A stretch of DNA of 64,000 nucleotides, taken from positions 1,054,001 to 1,118,000 of the forward strand of contig JASJOG010000099.1 in assembly GCA_030142905.1 (NCBI GenBank). Direction: 5' to 3'. Shown in pieces: positions 23,901 through 33,709 of the stretch (positions are counted from its first letter, which is position 1; the number at the start of each line of letters is the position of its first letter). A model generated the notes under the pieces. It had not been told where the DNA came from. It did no database searches and saw only the letters and a list, made by a program, of their open reading frames with translations. The translations under genes and the position numbers were made by a program. The stretch is from Heliopora coerulea. Lineage: Eukaryota; Cnidaria; Anthozoa; Scleralcyonacea; Helioporidae.

Positions 23901-24490
23901 AAATCTTGCTCTCCAAGACATCAGGATGTGATTACTTACACATACAATGGCTGTCTCACAATAGCCCAAAAATTTTTTCTTGCGACCGCGTATAGTATAA
24001 GGGCGTAATCTGGTGACGAGAATTACAACCAGAAATTTCTGTACATTTAAGAAGTAACTGCCAAATGCCATACTTCTTACGTGCAATTTATTGGACAATG
24101 CGTTTTTGTTTCGGTAAAATTTTGCTGCAAGGGTGTCTAGCGCGTAGATGGCAACAGATTTTATAGTTATGTTTAACCTAGTTTCAATTTATTTTTACTT
24201 AATCTTTTAAAATTTTAAGGCTACTTTAAATGTTTTGAACAGGTTCTACACTTCAAAATTTATAATGTTATGGGTGTTGGAATCTCTCGTATAACATTGA
24301 TAACCTGATAAAGTTTTGCCAAAACATTGTTTATAATTTGATGATGGCGGATTTGTAATGCGGTGATTTGACGTCAGAAAAACGCCAGAATTAAATTTAC
24401 AATTTTTTTACAGACATAAGCCACGTTGAATTAATAGATTTGAATTGGAATAAGTAAGGAAAGAAAAATGAAAAACGCTATCATGAATAT
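20946..24490. other. Unassigned AT-rich stretch
   Basis: Frames at 21943-22221 (+), 22535-22741 (-), 22941-23174 (-) and 23769-24098 (-) were read. The pair at 22535-23174 on the minus strand is Lys/Arg/Ser-rich and could be a decayed gene piece ('RRPMNDENLDILISDLRQI'), but no family is recognised. Nothing else is supported. Confidence 0.3.
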
Positions 24491-24494
24491 GTTG

Positions 24495-24770
24495 GCGACA
24501 TTTCATCCTTTTCTTCCTTTCTTACAAGGTTTCTTTCTATTCTTCTTTCGATCTTTCTTTCATTCTTACCTCCTTTCTTTCTTTTTTTTATAGTTTTCTT
24601 GCTTTTCTTCTTCCTTTGTTTCTTTCTCTCTAACCATTTTTCTATCTCTCTTTGTTTCTTTCTTTTTTTTCTCTTTGTTTCTTTCTATTTTCATTTCTAT
24701 TTTTCTTACTTTCTTTCGTTCTATCTTTGTTTTTTTGTTGTGTTTTCTTCCTTACTTATTTCGTCCTTTC
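24495..24770 (+). repeat. Pyrimidine tract, degenerate (TTTC)n
   Basis: About 275 bases almost wholly C and T with repeated 'tttcttt' and 'tctttctt' units; low-complexity microsatellite. Confidence 0.85.
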
Positions 24771-24779
24771 AATGAAAAC

Positions 24780-27480
24780 GTTTTAATTTATAATATTAAT
24801 TTATGAATCAGTAGATTAAATTATTATCCTTTTTATTAGGTTTCTTTTTCTTTACTATATTTATTTAGAAATGTCCTGTGTTCTACACTCGTTCCAGCCT
24901 TTTGCCGTTTGACGTGGTTTTTCAACAAATGCATGGGAATCTTCTTTCTATTGTCGTAAGGCCTTCCCTTTAGTCGCGATGTAGGTGTCAGGGTTTTGCT
25001 TTAGTGAAACAGTTTTATTTCTTTTCTACTTACAAAACTTTCAGGTTTGGTGTGTTAGCAAATAGCGAGGGAGGAATCACAGATATTTTGTTCCTCCGTA
25101 AATATCTAAAGAAATATTAAATAAATGAAGATATAGTAGGTGAAGCTATCACCAGTGCAACGACAAGTTAACTACACTAATGTAGCGCAATCAGCATCTA
25201 AACTATTCTAGAAATCATTCTTTACGAGGATGGGAAAAATAATCTGATTTGTCAGTGATGAGCAGGTCATCGAGTCATTTACAAATCCTGATATTTCCAG
25301 ATAACCCAGTCCAATAATTATTTTGTTATTCGAGTTGTCTTTTATTTCACTTTTTATTGTTCTATATAGATTGTTTTGGACAACGTGGCTCAACCATTGA
25401 CCAGAATAGACAATGTCTATCGATGTTGTATTTTAATGTTCGTGACCAGAGTGTTGCGTCGTGATTTTTAGAAAATTAGAAAGGTGAGACAAACAAGTCG
25501 AATAGTTATTACTTTTATTCATAAGTGCATATTGATACAATATTACGGACAAACCTATGAAATTTAATAAATTGTTGTAGAAATATGGTTAAAACGGTTT
25601 TGCTTTATTTGAAAAATTAAAAAGATTGCATACTTGAAATTAGACTGGAAGGTTTTAGGCGCCCTATAACTGAGCGATCGCTGGTGATATGTTCTATCCA
25701 TTGGGTTACAAGACTCTAGTTGTGATCCAAAGCAACATATATGTTTCTGTTCGGTGTATCCCGATAACGCACGTGTGATGTTCACTGTATGTCGAAGATA
25801 CTGTATATTACGTTGCATATGATTATTTCTTAATCTATATACCAAATATCTAGCATTGTATGAAAACTTGCTACAAATGCAGTGTTTGTTTTAGCATGCG
25901 GTATCTGGGGCCAGTTTGTTACTTGCTTGTGCAATGTTTATACAATTATTTCCATAATTTAAAGTGTCCAAATCCAAAGAAAATTGGACAATTGAATACT
26001 GGCTCAGCCGGTCGGAAACTTAAGGGCCTATTTAGACAATGTGACTGAAAAAGTTTACTCTTATCCGCTCAGAAGGGCAGTTTCTTCCAAATTTCCAACT
26101 TGTCGTGGGGAAAAAAATGAACTGTCCGAGAACATAAGGCTGAGGACGGTCCATGCTTTCATCCATTTTTATTTATTTTTTATTTGGTTTATTTGTTTGT
26201 TTGTTTGTTTATTTCTTTATTCATTCATTTTAGATTTTAGATTATAAAGCCGTTGGTAAGGAACCAAGAGAGTTAAATCAGTGCGCATGGTTTTGAAATT
26301 AAACATCTGGAAAGTGTGGAGGGTTTTAAAGCTTTCCCTTGGTCTCGTGGAGAAAGACTGTTCCAAGTGCTTCAAGAAATTTCAAAAAAAACTTTAACAA
26401 CCACGACGAATGCCAAAGCGACCCCAGTAGAAGTTTGGTGCTTATATCTGCTGTTCCAGAGATAGCAAGCATCATCTCCCGTTTTTCACCGTAGTTTGCG
26501 ATCTTAAACAGGACAAGAAGCTCCACCATAGATAGAGGATATAAAGATGTTTTATTGGCTTGGAAAATCCATTCATGTTTCATATTACTGCTGTTCTAAA
26601 TTCCGGTGCAAGGCCTTCGACACCTTAACAAAGTAAAGGCAATTTACAAAATTCCTCATCCTCGACTCACTTCTATTCCAAACATAATCAAGAAGTTGAT
26701 ATGTTGCTTGAAACTTTAAACAAAGTTACAATACCTAATATTACTCCATAATATAGATAGATAGCTATTTTAACAAACGGCTGGTAATTTTTTGTATAGT
26801 AGTTTTGTTCCCCAGTCCGTGTGCTACTATTGATTAACTTTATAAAACGCAGGCTTAATCATACATTCAACACTACCAAAGGTGTTGATCTTTTAGTCCC
26901 CCTAGCCAAGCTACTAGTGAGCGTAAAGCCCCCACAACTTATTCCTTGCTTAGTCCGGGAAAGTTAACAAGACATACCAATGTCGGCAAATCTTTTTTTA
27001 AAAAAAAAGGCAAAAATGCCCTCAACAGTAGTCAGATGAAGAAAAGTACCTATGCAGAATAGAACTGCTTAAGAAATTCCAAACTCAAATGAAATGTCCG
27101 TCCCTGAAAGGCTTTTTGCAGGCCTAATTAGACTTCATGAAGGCGGTATAGCAAACTACTTATAGACCTCATTTGTCAGATTAGTTCAATTCAAATATCG
27201 GACCTCATTCTCGGTCAATCACTAGTGTATTATGACCTGGTCAGCAATCAAACATCTGGCATCATCTTGCTTACGGACTGCGAAACAAGCTCAGCCATGT
27301 TGCAAAAATTGATTATAGCAACAAGGATTGGTTCGGAATCAGCAGCATAAACCAGAGATACTGTATATTAACTCTTTGAATGCCGGATCAACCCACACAA
27401 CTTATTATTCAGGATCTCCAACAGCTCGACAAATGAACGGCTCCAGCCCAAGATTTAACTTGTAAATTATAACTTTGAGA
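24780..27480. other. Unassigned stretch with a (GTTT)n/(TTTA)n microsatellite
   Basis: A T-rich microsatellite with 'gtttgtttgtttgttt' lies at 26160-26232. Other frames in this stretch are chance frames. No gene or transposon is recognised. Confidence 0.35.
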
Positions 27481-27775
27481 GAGACGAACGATCATCAAGC
27501 TCCCTACTCAGAAAAACGATTTCTGAGCCCCAGACGGGGATCGAACCCGCAACCTTCGGATGACCGGTGAGACGCTCTAACCATTGAGCTACCAAGACTC
27601 AGATGGCAAGCTAAGGTGCAAGTTGGACATATATTTGCGTCCTAAGCGGAAGCCACTATATATTGATAATGGTTGATACAGCGTCTCACCGGTCATCAGA
27701 AGGTTGCGGGTTCGATCCCCGTCTGGGGTTCAGAAATCGTTTTTCTGAGTAAAGAGCTTGATGATCGTTTGTCTA
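27481..27775. repeat. Palindromic foldback of two head-to-head tRNA-like sequences
   Basis: Left arm 27481-27600 and right arm 27665-27775 are nearly perfect inverted complements around a 65-base AT-rich centre. Read on the minus strand the left arm contains 'ggtagctcaatggttagagc' (A box) and 'ggttgcgggttcgatcccc' (B box). The right arm on the plus strand has the same B box and a damaged A box. Each is followed by 'cagaaatcgtttttctgag'. D-stem GCTC/GAGC and T-stem GCGGG/CCCGT pair, but the anticodon stem does not, so these are tRNA-derived repeats rather than tRNA genes. Confidence 0.85.
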
Positions 27776-28105
27776 TTTCAACATATATCCAAGCTCACAT
27801 TTCTAAATCTAAAATTATAACATTGTTATAGAATTACCAAGCAAGCGAACCATATTAGTCCCTGTTCGTGCTCCTTGCCCTAACCCCCTTCCGACAACAC
27901 TGATTTTACCGACGGTGAGTCTGCAGCGTTCTACACAAAAATAGGTTCTTAGATTCTGGATGTTTTATTTTTTTCTATATGCTCGCCAAACAGTACAGCC
28001 GCTTTTCATGTGGGAGAAGTCTCCCTGTCTTTAATGAAAATATAACCCAGAATCGAATACTAAATGGATTGATTCAAAGCAACTCCAAGATATTCCGTAC
28101 ATTAC
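27776..28105. other. Spacer
   Basis: Nothing recognised between the palindrome and the (TA)n tract. Confidence 0.4.
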
Positions 28106-28110
28106 ATATA

Positions 28111-28147
<37 letters not shown>

Positions 28148-28246
28148 CGGGCTGTAGTGACTTTTTGAAGTAAGCGATATAATCCCATTTGCTCTTTCTT
28201 TGCGTTATTGAGCCCTCTTTGCATTTCGTAAACCTAAACGTTCACG

Positions 28247-28278
<32 letters not shown>

Positions 28279-28280
28279 TG

Positions 28281-28325
<45 letters not shown>
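28106..28325. repeat. Two (TA)n microsatellites flanking 100 bases
   Basis: Runs of 'tatata' at 28106-28143 and 28244-28325, the second interrupted by 'tgtttgtatg'. The second abuts the hammerhead motif and lies on its downstream side when read on the minus strand. Confidence 0.9.
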
Positions 28326-28329
<4 letters not shown>

Positions 28330-28760
28330 GTGTAACTACAGACGGAACCATTTCGGCCTACTGGGCCTCATCAGTGTAGTGCTGACGAGCAGGATGGAGA
28401 AGCCTATATTATATAGGCAACTCAAATGTCCCGCACATGTGGTACATCTAAGCCAGGACAGAGTGCTCTAACTAGAGACTAGTGAGCGTGCGCAAATTCG
28501 CTAGCGGCATGACTCATCCTGTAGAGTGCTCAATATGAACCAAGAGACCATAGAGCGATATCTAACTACATCTAGTTATGATCTACTAATATATCTACTA
28601 TCTACTAATATCTACTAATATTTACAATATAAATATTATTGCGTGGGTTATTCTGTGTTTATTCTTTTCAGCACCATGAAAACTGCGACACACCTAGTCG
28701 AAGCTGAAAACACTTCTTTACACCGAAACCTCCTGTCGTCCTGTTGGTACATCTACCGTA
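28326..28760 (-). mobile_element. Terminal region of a Penelope-like element (no coding part)
   Basis: Read on the minus strand the segment goes from 'ggaggtttcggtgtaaagaa' (28735 region) through 'acccacgcaataatattta' (28640) and an AT-rich part with repeated 'tagtagata', to the hammerhead motif at its end. PLE terminal repeats are known to carry hammerhead ribozymes, and the 'gatgaggcc...ggccgaaa' phrase is typical. No RT or GIY-YIG sequence adjoins, so this is a detached terminal piece, or the body has been lost. Confidence 0.65.
28336..28379 (-). ncRNA. Hammerhead ribozyme motif (type I)
   Basis: On the minus strand all conserved parts are present. Stem I is CUACA/UGUAG (5 pairs), followed by the core CUGAUGA. 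Stem II is GGCC/GGCC with loop CAGUA, followed by core GAAA. Stem III is AUGG/CCGU with a two-base loop (one G-U pair), and the cleavage site is GUC just before the 3' strand of stem I. Self-cleavage would occur between 28341 and 28340 on the plus coordinates. Short stem III is characteristic of hammerheads in Penelope-like elements and retrozymes, which may work as dimers. Activity is inferred from the intact core, not shown. Confidence 0.85.
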
Positions 28761-28774
28761 GAATTCCGAAAGTA

Positions 28775-29455
28775 ACGACCCCTCGAAAGTAACGAACCCC
28801 CGAAAGTATCGTCATTATTGTGACACTTCTAAAATTTTCCGGACGTTACGGCCCCTTTGAATGTGGTGCTTTTATATTTCAAACACATATTTATCCAACA
28901 AAAAGTAATCCTTGTATTCAAAGTTAACAATCAACTTAAAGGTACTAATACATGTGATTTTAGAAAGCACGTGTGCATCGTTAATTTTCCAATATTTACT
29001 ACATGTTCTCTCTTATACGTCGCCATCATCGCTGCCGAAAACCATGCCAAGCTCCTCATCGCTGCTGTTGTGCACACGGTGACGTTTTCATATTGTTTCA
29101 GATCATAAAGCCATTATTTTCTACTCCCGTGGCCTTGTCTGAGGACGCAAAACATCATAGAAAGCTAGGAAAACGACACCGTATACACATGGCCTCAAGA
29201 TGACTTTGTTGTTTTTGCTTTGTTTTTTCTGGTCTAAATGTTCGTAGTTTTGTATCTAATTTGACAATCAGTGTATAATAAGATCTGGCAATAAAAATGT
29301 TGGAAATTTCATTCCTCTCATTGCTTGATAACTAAGTCAATTCAATAGCTGTTTCTTCCCAACGTATTTTAACTATCCGAAAGTAGCGGCCCTCCGAAAG
29401 TAGCGGCCCTTAAGGCTTGCTGAATCCGAAAGTACCGAGGGCCGTTACGTTTGGA
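28775..29455. repeat. Segment bordered by clustered CCGAAAGTARCG motifs
   Basis: Three copies of 'cgaaagta.cg' lie within 28767-28812, with the inverted form 'gacgttacggcccc' at 28842. A second cluster at 29374-29450 has 'ccgaaagtagcggccct' twice, 'ccgaaagtaccgagggcc' and the inverted 'ggccgttacg'. The two clusters are in the same orientation about 600 bases apart. The interior holds two overlapping small frames (28857-29203) without known domains. It may be a transposon with repeated subterminal binding motifs; no transposase is seen. Confidence 0.5.
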
Positions 29456-30790
29456 TTTCTACAATATTCATTTAAACGCGCTTGTAAAAATTAAATAATT
29501 ATTTTCAGTGTTACCCCTTGGGGTTAGTCTTTACATTTTTATGATTGGTATTAAAAAGTGGACTGAAGAAAAAACGATAAAACAATTAAGTTACGAATAA
29601 AAGAGACATATGTTCTTGGTGGAGGCGCCTCCTTTTAACGCGCGTGCCCTCAGACTTTACTTGACAAAATACAACTGACCAGTACACCAAGACAACATAG
29701 TTAGAACATTTTTGTTACTTTGGCCGTAACCAAGGTAAGGCCGTTTCAATCATGTCCATTTATTATATAGAGCATATGTAATTTTTAAAAAATAGCATCG
29801 CATCTTACCCCTACAGCATTCTGATGACTTCACGGTTAATACTTTCCCACAGGATAAAACAGCTCATGTTACCACGGCACTCCAAATATTCCGGACATTT
29901 GAGCTTTAAGTCGTGGCGAGTTGGCGTTGGCGGTCTCGGTGGTGGCTAGCATCCTTAAGAAAGTAACGCAACGCTCGTACGCAAAAGTCTGTTGATCATC
30001 TTCACAAATTTATTGCTGAACTGTGAGTACGGTTTAGAGACATTTGGCAAGGATAGAGAATAAGGTATTTCAGCTGTTTAACCGTCTATTGACTATTCTA
30101 CATCCTCGTAAAGCTCGTGAATATATTCTGGAGAAGACAATAGGATAAACCTGTGACGTACTCGATGTGAGCTTTTGCTGGTTGACGAGACTGTAAAACT
30201 ACACCAGAAGGTTCATTGTCTTACATCATGTTTTCTTGAACTCAAACAAATATTGAAGTGTTGATTTATTGTTTACAAATTTCATCAGTTACATTCTATT
30301 TTACTTCATTGAAACCAACGTAAGTCAGTTTACCTTTTTTAACACTAGACAGGGACAACCGTGAACAACTGAATACGGGAGGTTTGCTAACGGACCAAAC
30401 ATAATATTTAACGTTGAAACGTTGTTTACATAAGTACGTAGATTTTCTATAAGCTTTGGTTTTGTGATACTAGTAAACGTCTTCGTTCATTTTCTTGGAC
30501 ATACATATCGTTGGCTATATCGGTTTGTCCAACGTCCATGTAATTTTAGAAGTCTCACTGAAATGGTTTTGCAGCTACACTTGTTAGCAACTCCTGTAAT
30601 TCCGCATGAACGCAAGTTGTGTAGGCCACAAGCTGGGGAATCCAGCCCCAGCTTATTCAATGCTCCTTTGAATTTCTCTCGATATCTTGTATAAACAGAT
30701 TCCCGGTTCTGAGAGTGTAGCTAGATTTCACCTTATTTAGGGCCCTTTGGAGTGGTAGACTGCTGGATAGATCTATTTATACTTCAGTGA
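29456..30790. other. Unassigned stretch
   Basis: Nothing recognised; the 76-codon frame at 30464-30694 lacks a known domain. Confidence 0.35.
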
Positions 30791-30799
30791 TGTACTTCT

Positions 30800-31403
30800 C
30801 TAAGACTCAGACTGCACAGTAAGTAGCGTATGTTCTAGCAACGTATACCGTGTTGCTTTCTCTGTAGACGCCAGTTTTTCTCCGAAGTATGAAATCATAA
30901 ATTCTTCTAAACCCAGCAAACCCTGAGGCAGATATGGTGGCAAGGCGTAAATCCCCTTTAGTGAGGTTCCTTCAGTGGCATATTTGTCAATTCCTTTCTT
31001 CATGGTGTTGGGACTGTTTTGTCCTTTTTCTGGGATGGATCTATTGTTTATTTTTTTGGTGCATTCAATGATGTTGTTGCAGCATAAGTTTACAAGAGGA
31101 TTAGGAAAATGGACGGGAGTAAAGGACTGGAACCAGTTCAAAGGGTACATGGGCCATAACGAGGACGGATGAAAGTTTAAGTTGTTGGAACAACAAGTTG
31201 AAGAGGTAGGATGCTACTGCGTCTGCGGAAGATGGCAACCAGATGGTAACCCGTTTTTGTTTACAACACGCAATAAACTTCCTTGTTTCGGTCGCGTATC
31301 CTCCTACAGTGGAATGGGCTCTCGATTGTTGTAGCACACTTGTTAACGCTTGGGATATAGGTGTGAGTTGTGGAGGGAGAGTCCCAGGATTTGTTTGAAG
31401 CAA
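30800..31403 (-). pseudogene. Tyrosine recombinase of a Ngaro/DIRS-like element (fragment)
   Basis: The N-terminal SAM-like DNA-binding half is clear: 'SQALTSVLQQSRAHSTVGGY' and 'SADAVASYLFNLL' (31403-31190). It continues in another frame as 'NPLVNLCCNNIIECTKKINN' and 'KYATEGTSLKGIYALPPYL' to about 30880. These are the arm and linker regions of the YR proteins of Ngaro/DIRS and related elements, which integrate a circular DNA intermediate. The C-terminal catalytic boxes (HxxR, Tyr) are missing, and a frameshift lies near 31130. It lies downstream of the RT and zinc-knuckle pieces on the same strand, in the family's order. Confidence 0.7.
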
Positions 31404-31469
31404 ATGCCTGGATAAAACATAGGAAAGGGGACTCTTTCTATGAGCAAACGACTGTTTCCGTTGTGATTA

Positions 31470-31506
31470 ATGTTATTTTTTTCTTTCTTTTTTTCTTTCT
31501 TTCTTT
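31470..31506 (+). repeat. (TTTC)n microsatellite
   Basis: Repeated 'tttc' units directly outside the LTR-like element; on the minus strand this is an A-rich run. Confidence 0.8.
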
Positions 31507-31783
31507 ACTGACGTGTAACAAGAAATGAAAAGATTTATTTACAAACGAGAAATAAAACTAAAGAGTTAAGATAACAACTAAAAATGTTCAAAGCTTATCT
31601 GTCTTCTTGACACTTTTAAGCTTGCGACTCTGACAACCCAGCGGTGACAAAATATGAAAGTTCTGCCAGTAAAGCTTTCCAACCACAACTGTTAACTTCT
31701 TGTATTACACCAAAGAGACTTGAATGCAGGTAAGGACCTTGAGCACACGAAACAACAGACACCGAGGGTCTAAGCGAGTCGCG

Positions 31784-31791
31784 CTTATATA
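31784..31791 (-). promoter_or_regulatory. TATA box of the LTR-like element
   Basis: 'tatataag' on the minus strand inside a GC-richer context ('gactatataagcgcgac'). Confidence 0.55.
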
Positions 31792-31963
31792 GTCTGTCCG
31801 TAATTTACGTAATTTCTAAAATAACCTAATGTACTATATTTAGTGACAATCATGACAGTGTTCATGACTCAAGTAAGCTAAAAAGTTTTTACTTCAGGGT
31901 GAGTCAGTAGAATTACAATGTCAGCATGAGTAAACGGTATGACTAAGAAAAAACTAAGAAAAG

Positions 31964-31984
31964 TTCGAATATTCTAGAATGTTC
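31964..31984 (-). promoter_or_regulatory. Perfect heat-shock element
   Basis: Four contiguous inverted nGAAn units (GAA..TTC..GAA..TTC at 31967-31984) plus an adjoining TTC. HSF trimers bind three or more such units. The TATA box lies about 175 bases downstream on the minus strand. Confidence 0.75.
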
Positions 31985-32056
31985 TCGGCGCGTGACGACT
32001 GTCACGTAACACTGTCTTGCAACAACTGACAGTTGACTCGCTTCTTCTCCAACAAC

Positions 32057-32294
32057 TGGGTTAACATAGCTCAGGTCAAAAATCAATCTCTTATCACTGC
32101 GCTTGAACGGATACGGACAAAGTATTAACAATCATGTAAGATTCAGAACAACCTGCTACACGGCCTGATTGGGAGAATTCGTGAATGGCTCCCTTAATAA
32201 AGTGAACATAAACTAAGGATGATTTATTGCTAAAATGTGCCGTGTCCAGCCAAAGAATGGAAGGTAACTTGTATCCATGCTCGATTACGTCCAA
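32057..32294 (-). pseudogene. Reverse transcriptase N-terminal fragment of the Ngaro/DIRS-like element
   Basis: The frame 'IEHGYKLPSILWLDTAHFSN' then 'KSSLVYVHFIKGAIHEFSQS' and 'GRVAGC', followed after a frame change by 'SDKRLIFDLSYVN', matches the fingers region of YR-retroelement RTs ('GY.LPF', 'NN.SA..H..FV..AI..L...G', 'K.RLILDLRYVN'). It stops where the LTR-like sequence begins. The catalytic motifs that should follow are absent. A frameshift lies near 32125. Confidence 0.7.
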
Positions 32295-32579
32295 TTATAT
32301 AATGGCTGTGTACCAATGCTTTGCCAAAGTCTCGAAGATCTCCTTAAATTTCCTGTGATAACGACACTCATGAGATTGTTCATCTCAAGCTCATCTAATT
32401 CATCACCTTTAATTACATGAAACTACACTGTAAGCCCTGAAATTACGTGAAATTCTCTATCAGCAACTTACTGCTTGGTGTTAGGCAATGACCCCGCTCC
32501 TGGACAAGCTTTGTATGGGAATCCAGTAGTGTGGTAGCTAATGCCGTGTTTTGCCACTGTCGTATTTGTCCATGAATAA

Positions 32580-32650
32580 CGACATACTCTAGCTGAATGA
32601 TCAACTCTCTGACAACGATAGCACCTTATGCGACGGATGTTAAGCTCTTG
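32580..32650 (-). pseudogene. Gag-like zinc knuckle of the same element
   Basis: On the minus strand the frame reads 'LNIRRIRCYRCQRVDHSARV' then 'CRY': a CCHC knuckle, Cys-x2-Cys-x4-His-x4-Cys (32623 down to 32583), as in retroelement Gag proteins that bind RNA. It lies upstream of the RT piece on the same strand. The rest of the protein is not recognisable. Confidence 0.6.
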
Positions 32651-33525
32651 ACGGCCTGGAGAAAAGACGATTAAGCAGTAACAAGAAAACTAAGTGGGAT
32701 GAAAATGTTCCGTATACAGTATCAGCCATCTTGTAAGATAAGTGCTCTAGTCTTTCGAAGTAATGTCACCGGTGCTGGGTCGCGAGCGTGAAGAACGAGT
32801 AGTGAGCCGTGTAAGCCTTAAATATGCTTTCAGATCAATGGAATGCAGTGCAAGACAAAGGAAGAATGGAAGATGTCATCATCCCTCACTTAGAACCCCT
32901 AAATAAATATGAACAACTGTCTTAAATGGAATGGAACATATATCTACGTTCTAATTCACTTCATTCAAACGAACGTACATAATTTTTTTTATTTTAAAGA
33001 GAAGGTAAGGACAATAGTGAACAATAACAGACGAAACATACGAAACAGATGAAATATTACTGGAGGAATTTTAGATATTCGAGTGTTCAAAAGGATTCAT
33101 TATTGCAGTGTAGCCTAAGAACTGTCCTAAATTGTCTAAAGATGGCAAACTGACGGTTAAAAAGACGTGCACTTAATAGTTTCCTCCAGTACTTTTTCGA
33201 GACCGTTTTGTCCGGTTTCTTGTCAGTTTGGTAATTTATTTTTATGAATATATATAACCTGTGTTCGGTTTGGCTTTCTCGAAATATCTTTGAAATTCCT
33301 AAATTTATTTTTACCCTATTAAGACATGTTTTGTGTGTATTTTTAAAGAGAAATCTTCGGAAAATGTAAAATGTCCCGTGGGAGACTAAAACTGAAGTAC
33401 AAGTCCGCGTAGGGGGCTGAAGCTGACCAGTGGCGTACCAAGGGAGTGGCAGGGGGACGGTCTGCATCGGGCAGCACTTCTATTGCAGCGGCATTTTTTC
33501 TAAATAAATTTTCTAAATCAGACAG
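32651..33525. other. Unassigned stretch before the RRP7 exon
   Basis: No RRP7 first exon was found here. Minus-strand frames at 33087-33558 lack known domains. Confidence 0.35.
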
Positions 33526-33709
33526 GTGAAATTTGACGAAAAGCAGGATGCGTACCATGTGCTGTACTTAAAAAGTCACTCTGTCAGGGAAGAAGATAAA
33601 AGTACGCCCAGTGGAAGGATGTTGTTGGTGCTGAATGTACTTCCATATTGTAGCAAGGCTTCTCTTCGAGCCTTGTTTGGATGCTGTGGGGCTGTTCAAA
33701 GTATATATA
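33526..33709 (+). pseudogene. RRP7A: Ribosomal RNA-processing protein 7 (RRP7), coding part 1, interrupted
   Basis: RRP7 acts in the nucleolus in early small-subunit (18S) rRNA processing. The frame begins after a splice-acceptor-like 'atcagacag' with 'VKFDEKQDAYHVLYLKSHSV', then 'KSTPSGRMLLVLNVLPYC' and 'LRALFGCCGAVQSIY'. This corresponds to the N-terminal part and the RRM-like fold of animal RRP7A ('IKFSEKQ', 'LYVRAHGVR', 'TLFVLNVPPYC', 'CGLVQSV'). It is cut after the codon at 33706-33708 by the Tc1-family transposon. No first exon is seen upstream. With the transposon in place the product would be truncated in the RRM. Confidence 0.85.

Larger units (their letters stand above)
31514..32054 (-). 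mobile_element. Solo-LTR-like insertion with promoter signals
   Basis: Read on the minus strand it starts 'TGTTGGAGAAG' and ends 'TTGTTACA', giving TG...CA ends. In order it holds a perfect heat-shock element (31964-31984), a TATA box 'tatataag' (31784-31791) and a polyadenylation signal AATAAA (31534-31539), the order expected of U3, then R. It sits between the RT and YR remains of the Ngaro/DIRS-like element, interrupting them. No gag or pol is attached, so a solo LTR is the simplest reading. Flanking duplications are not clear: 'actg' occurs on both sides but three bases away on one side. Confidence 0.55.

Noticed and set aside
27527..27731. Functional tRNA genes on both strands
   Set aside because: A and B boxes and D/T stems are recognisable, but the anticodon stem does not pair and acceptor arms mismatch; the palindromic, repeated context fits tRNA-derived repeats.
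31691..32065. GTTAAC direct repeats (31691-31696 and 32060-32065) as target duplications of a shorter insertion
   Set aside because: The sequence between them lacks TG/CA or other transposon ends, and the AATAAA signal would lie outside; the 31514-32054 LTR reading explains more. The RT frame does appear to continue briefly, so this alternative is not excluded.
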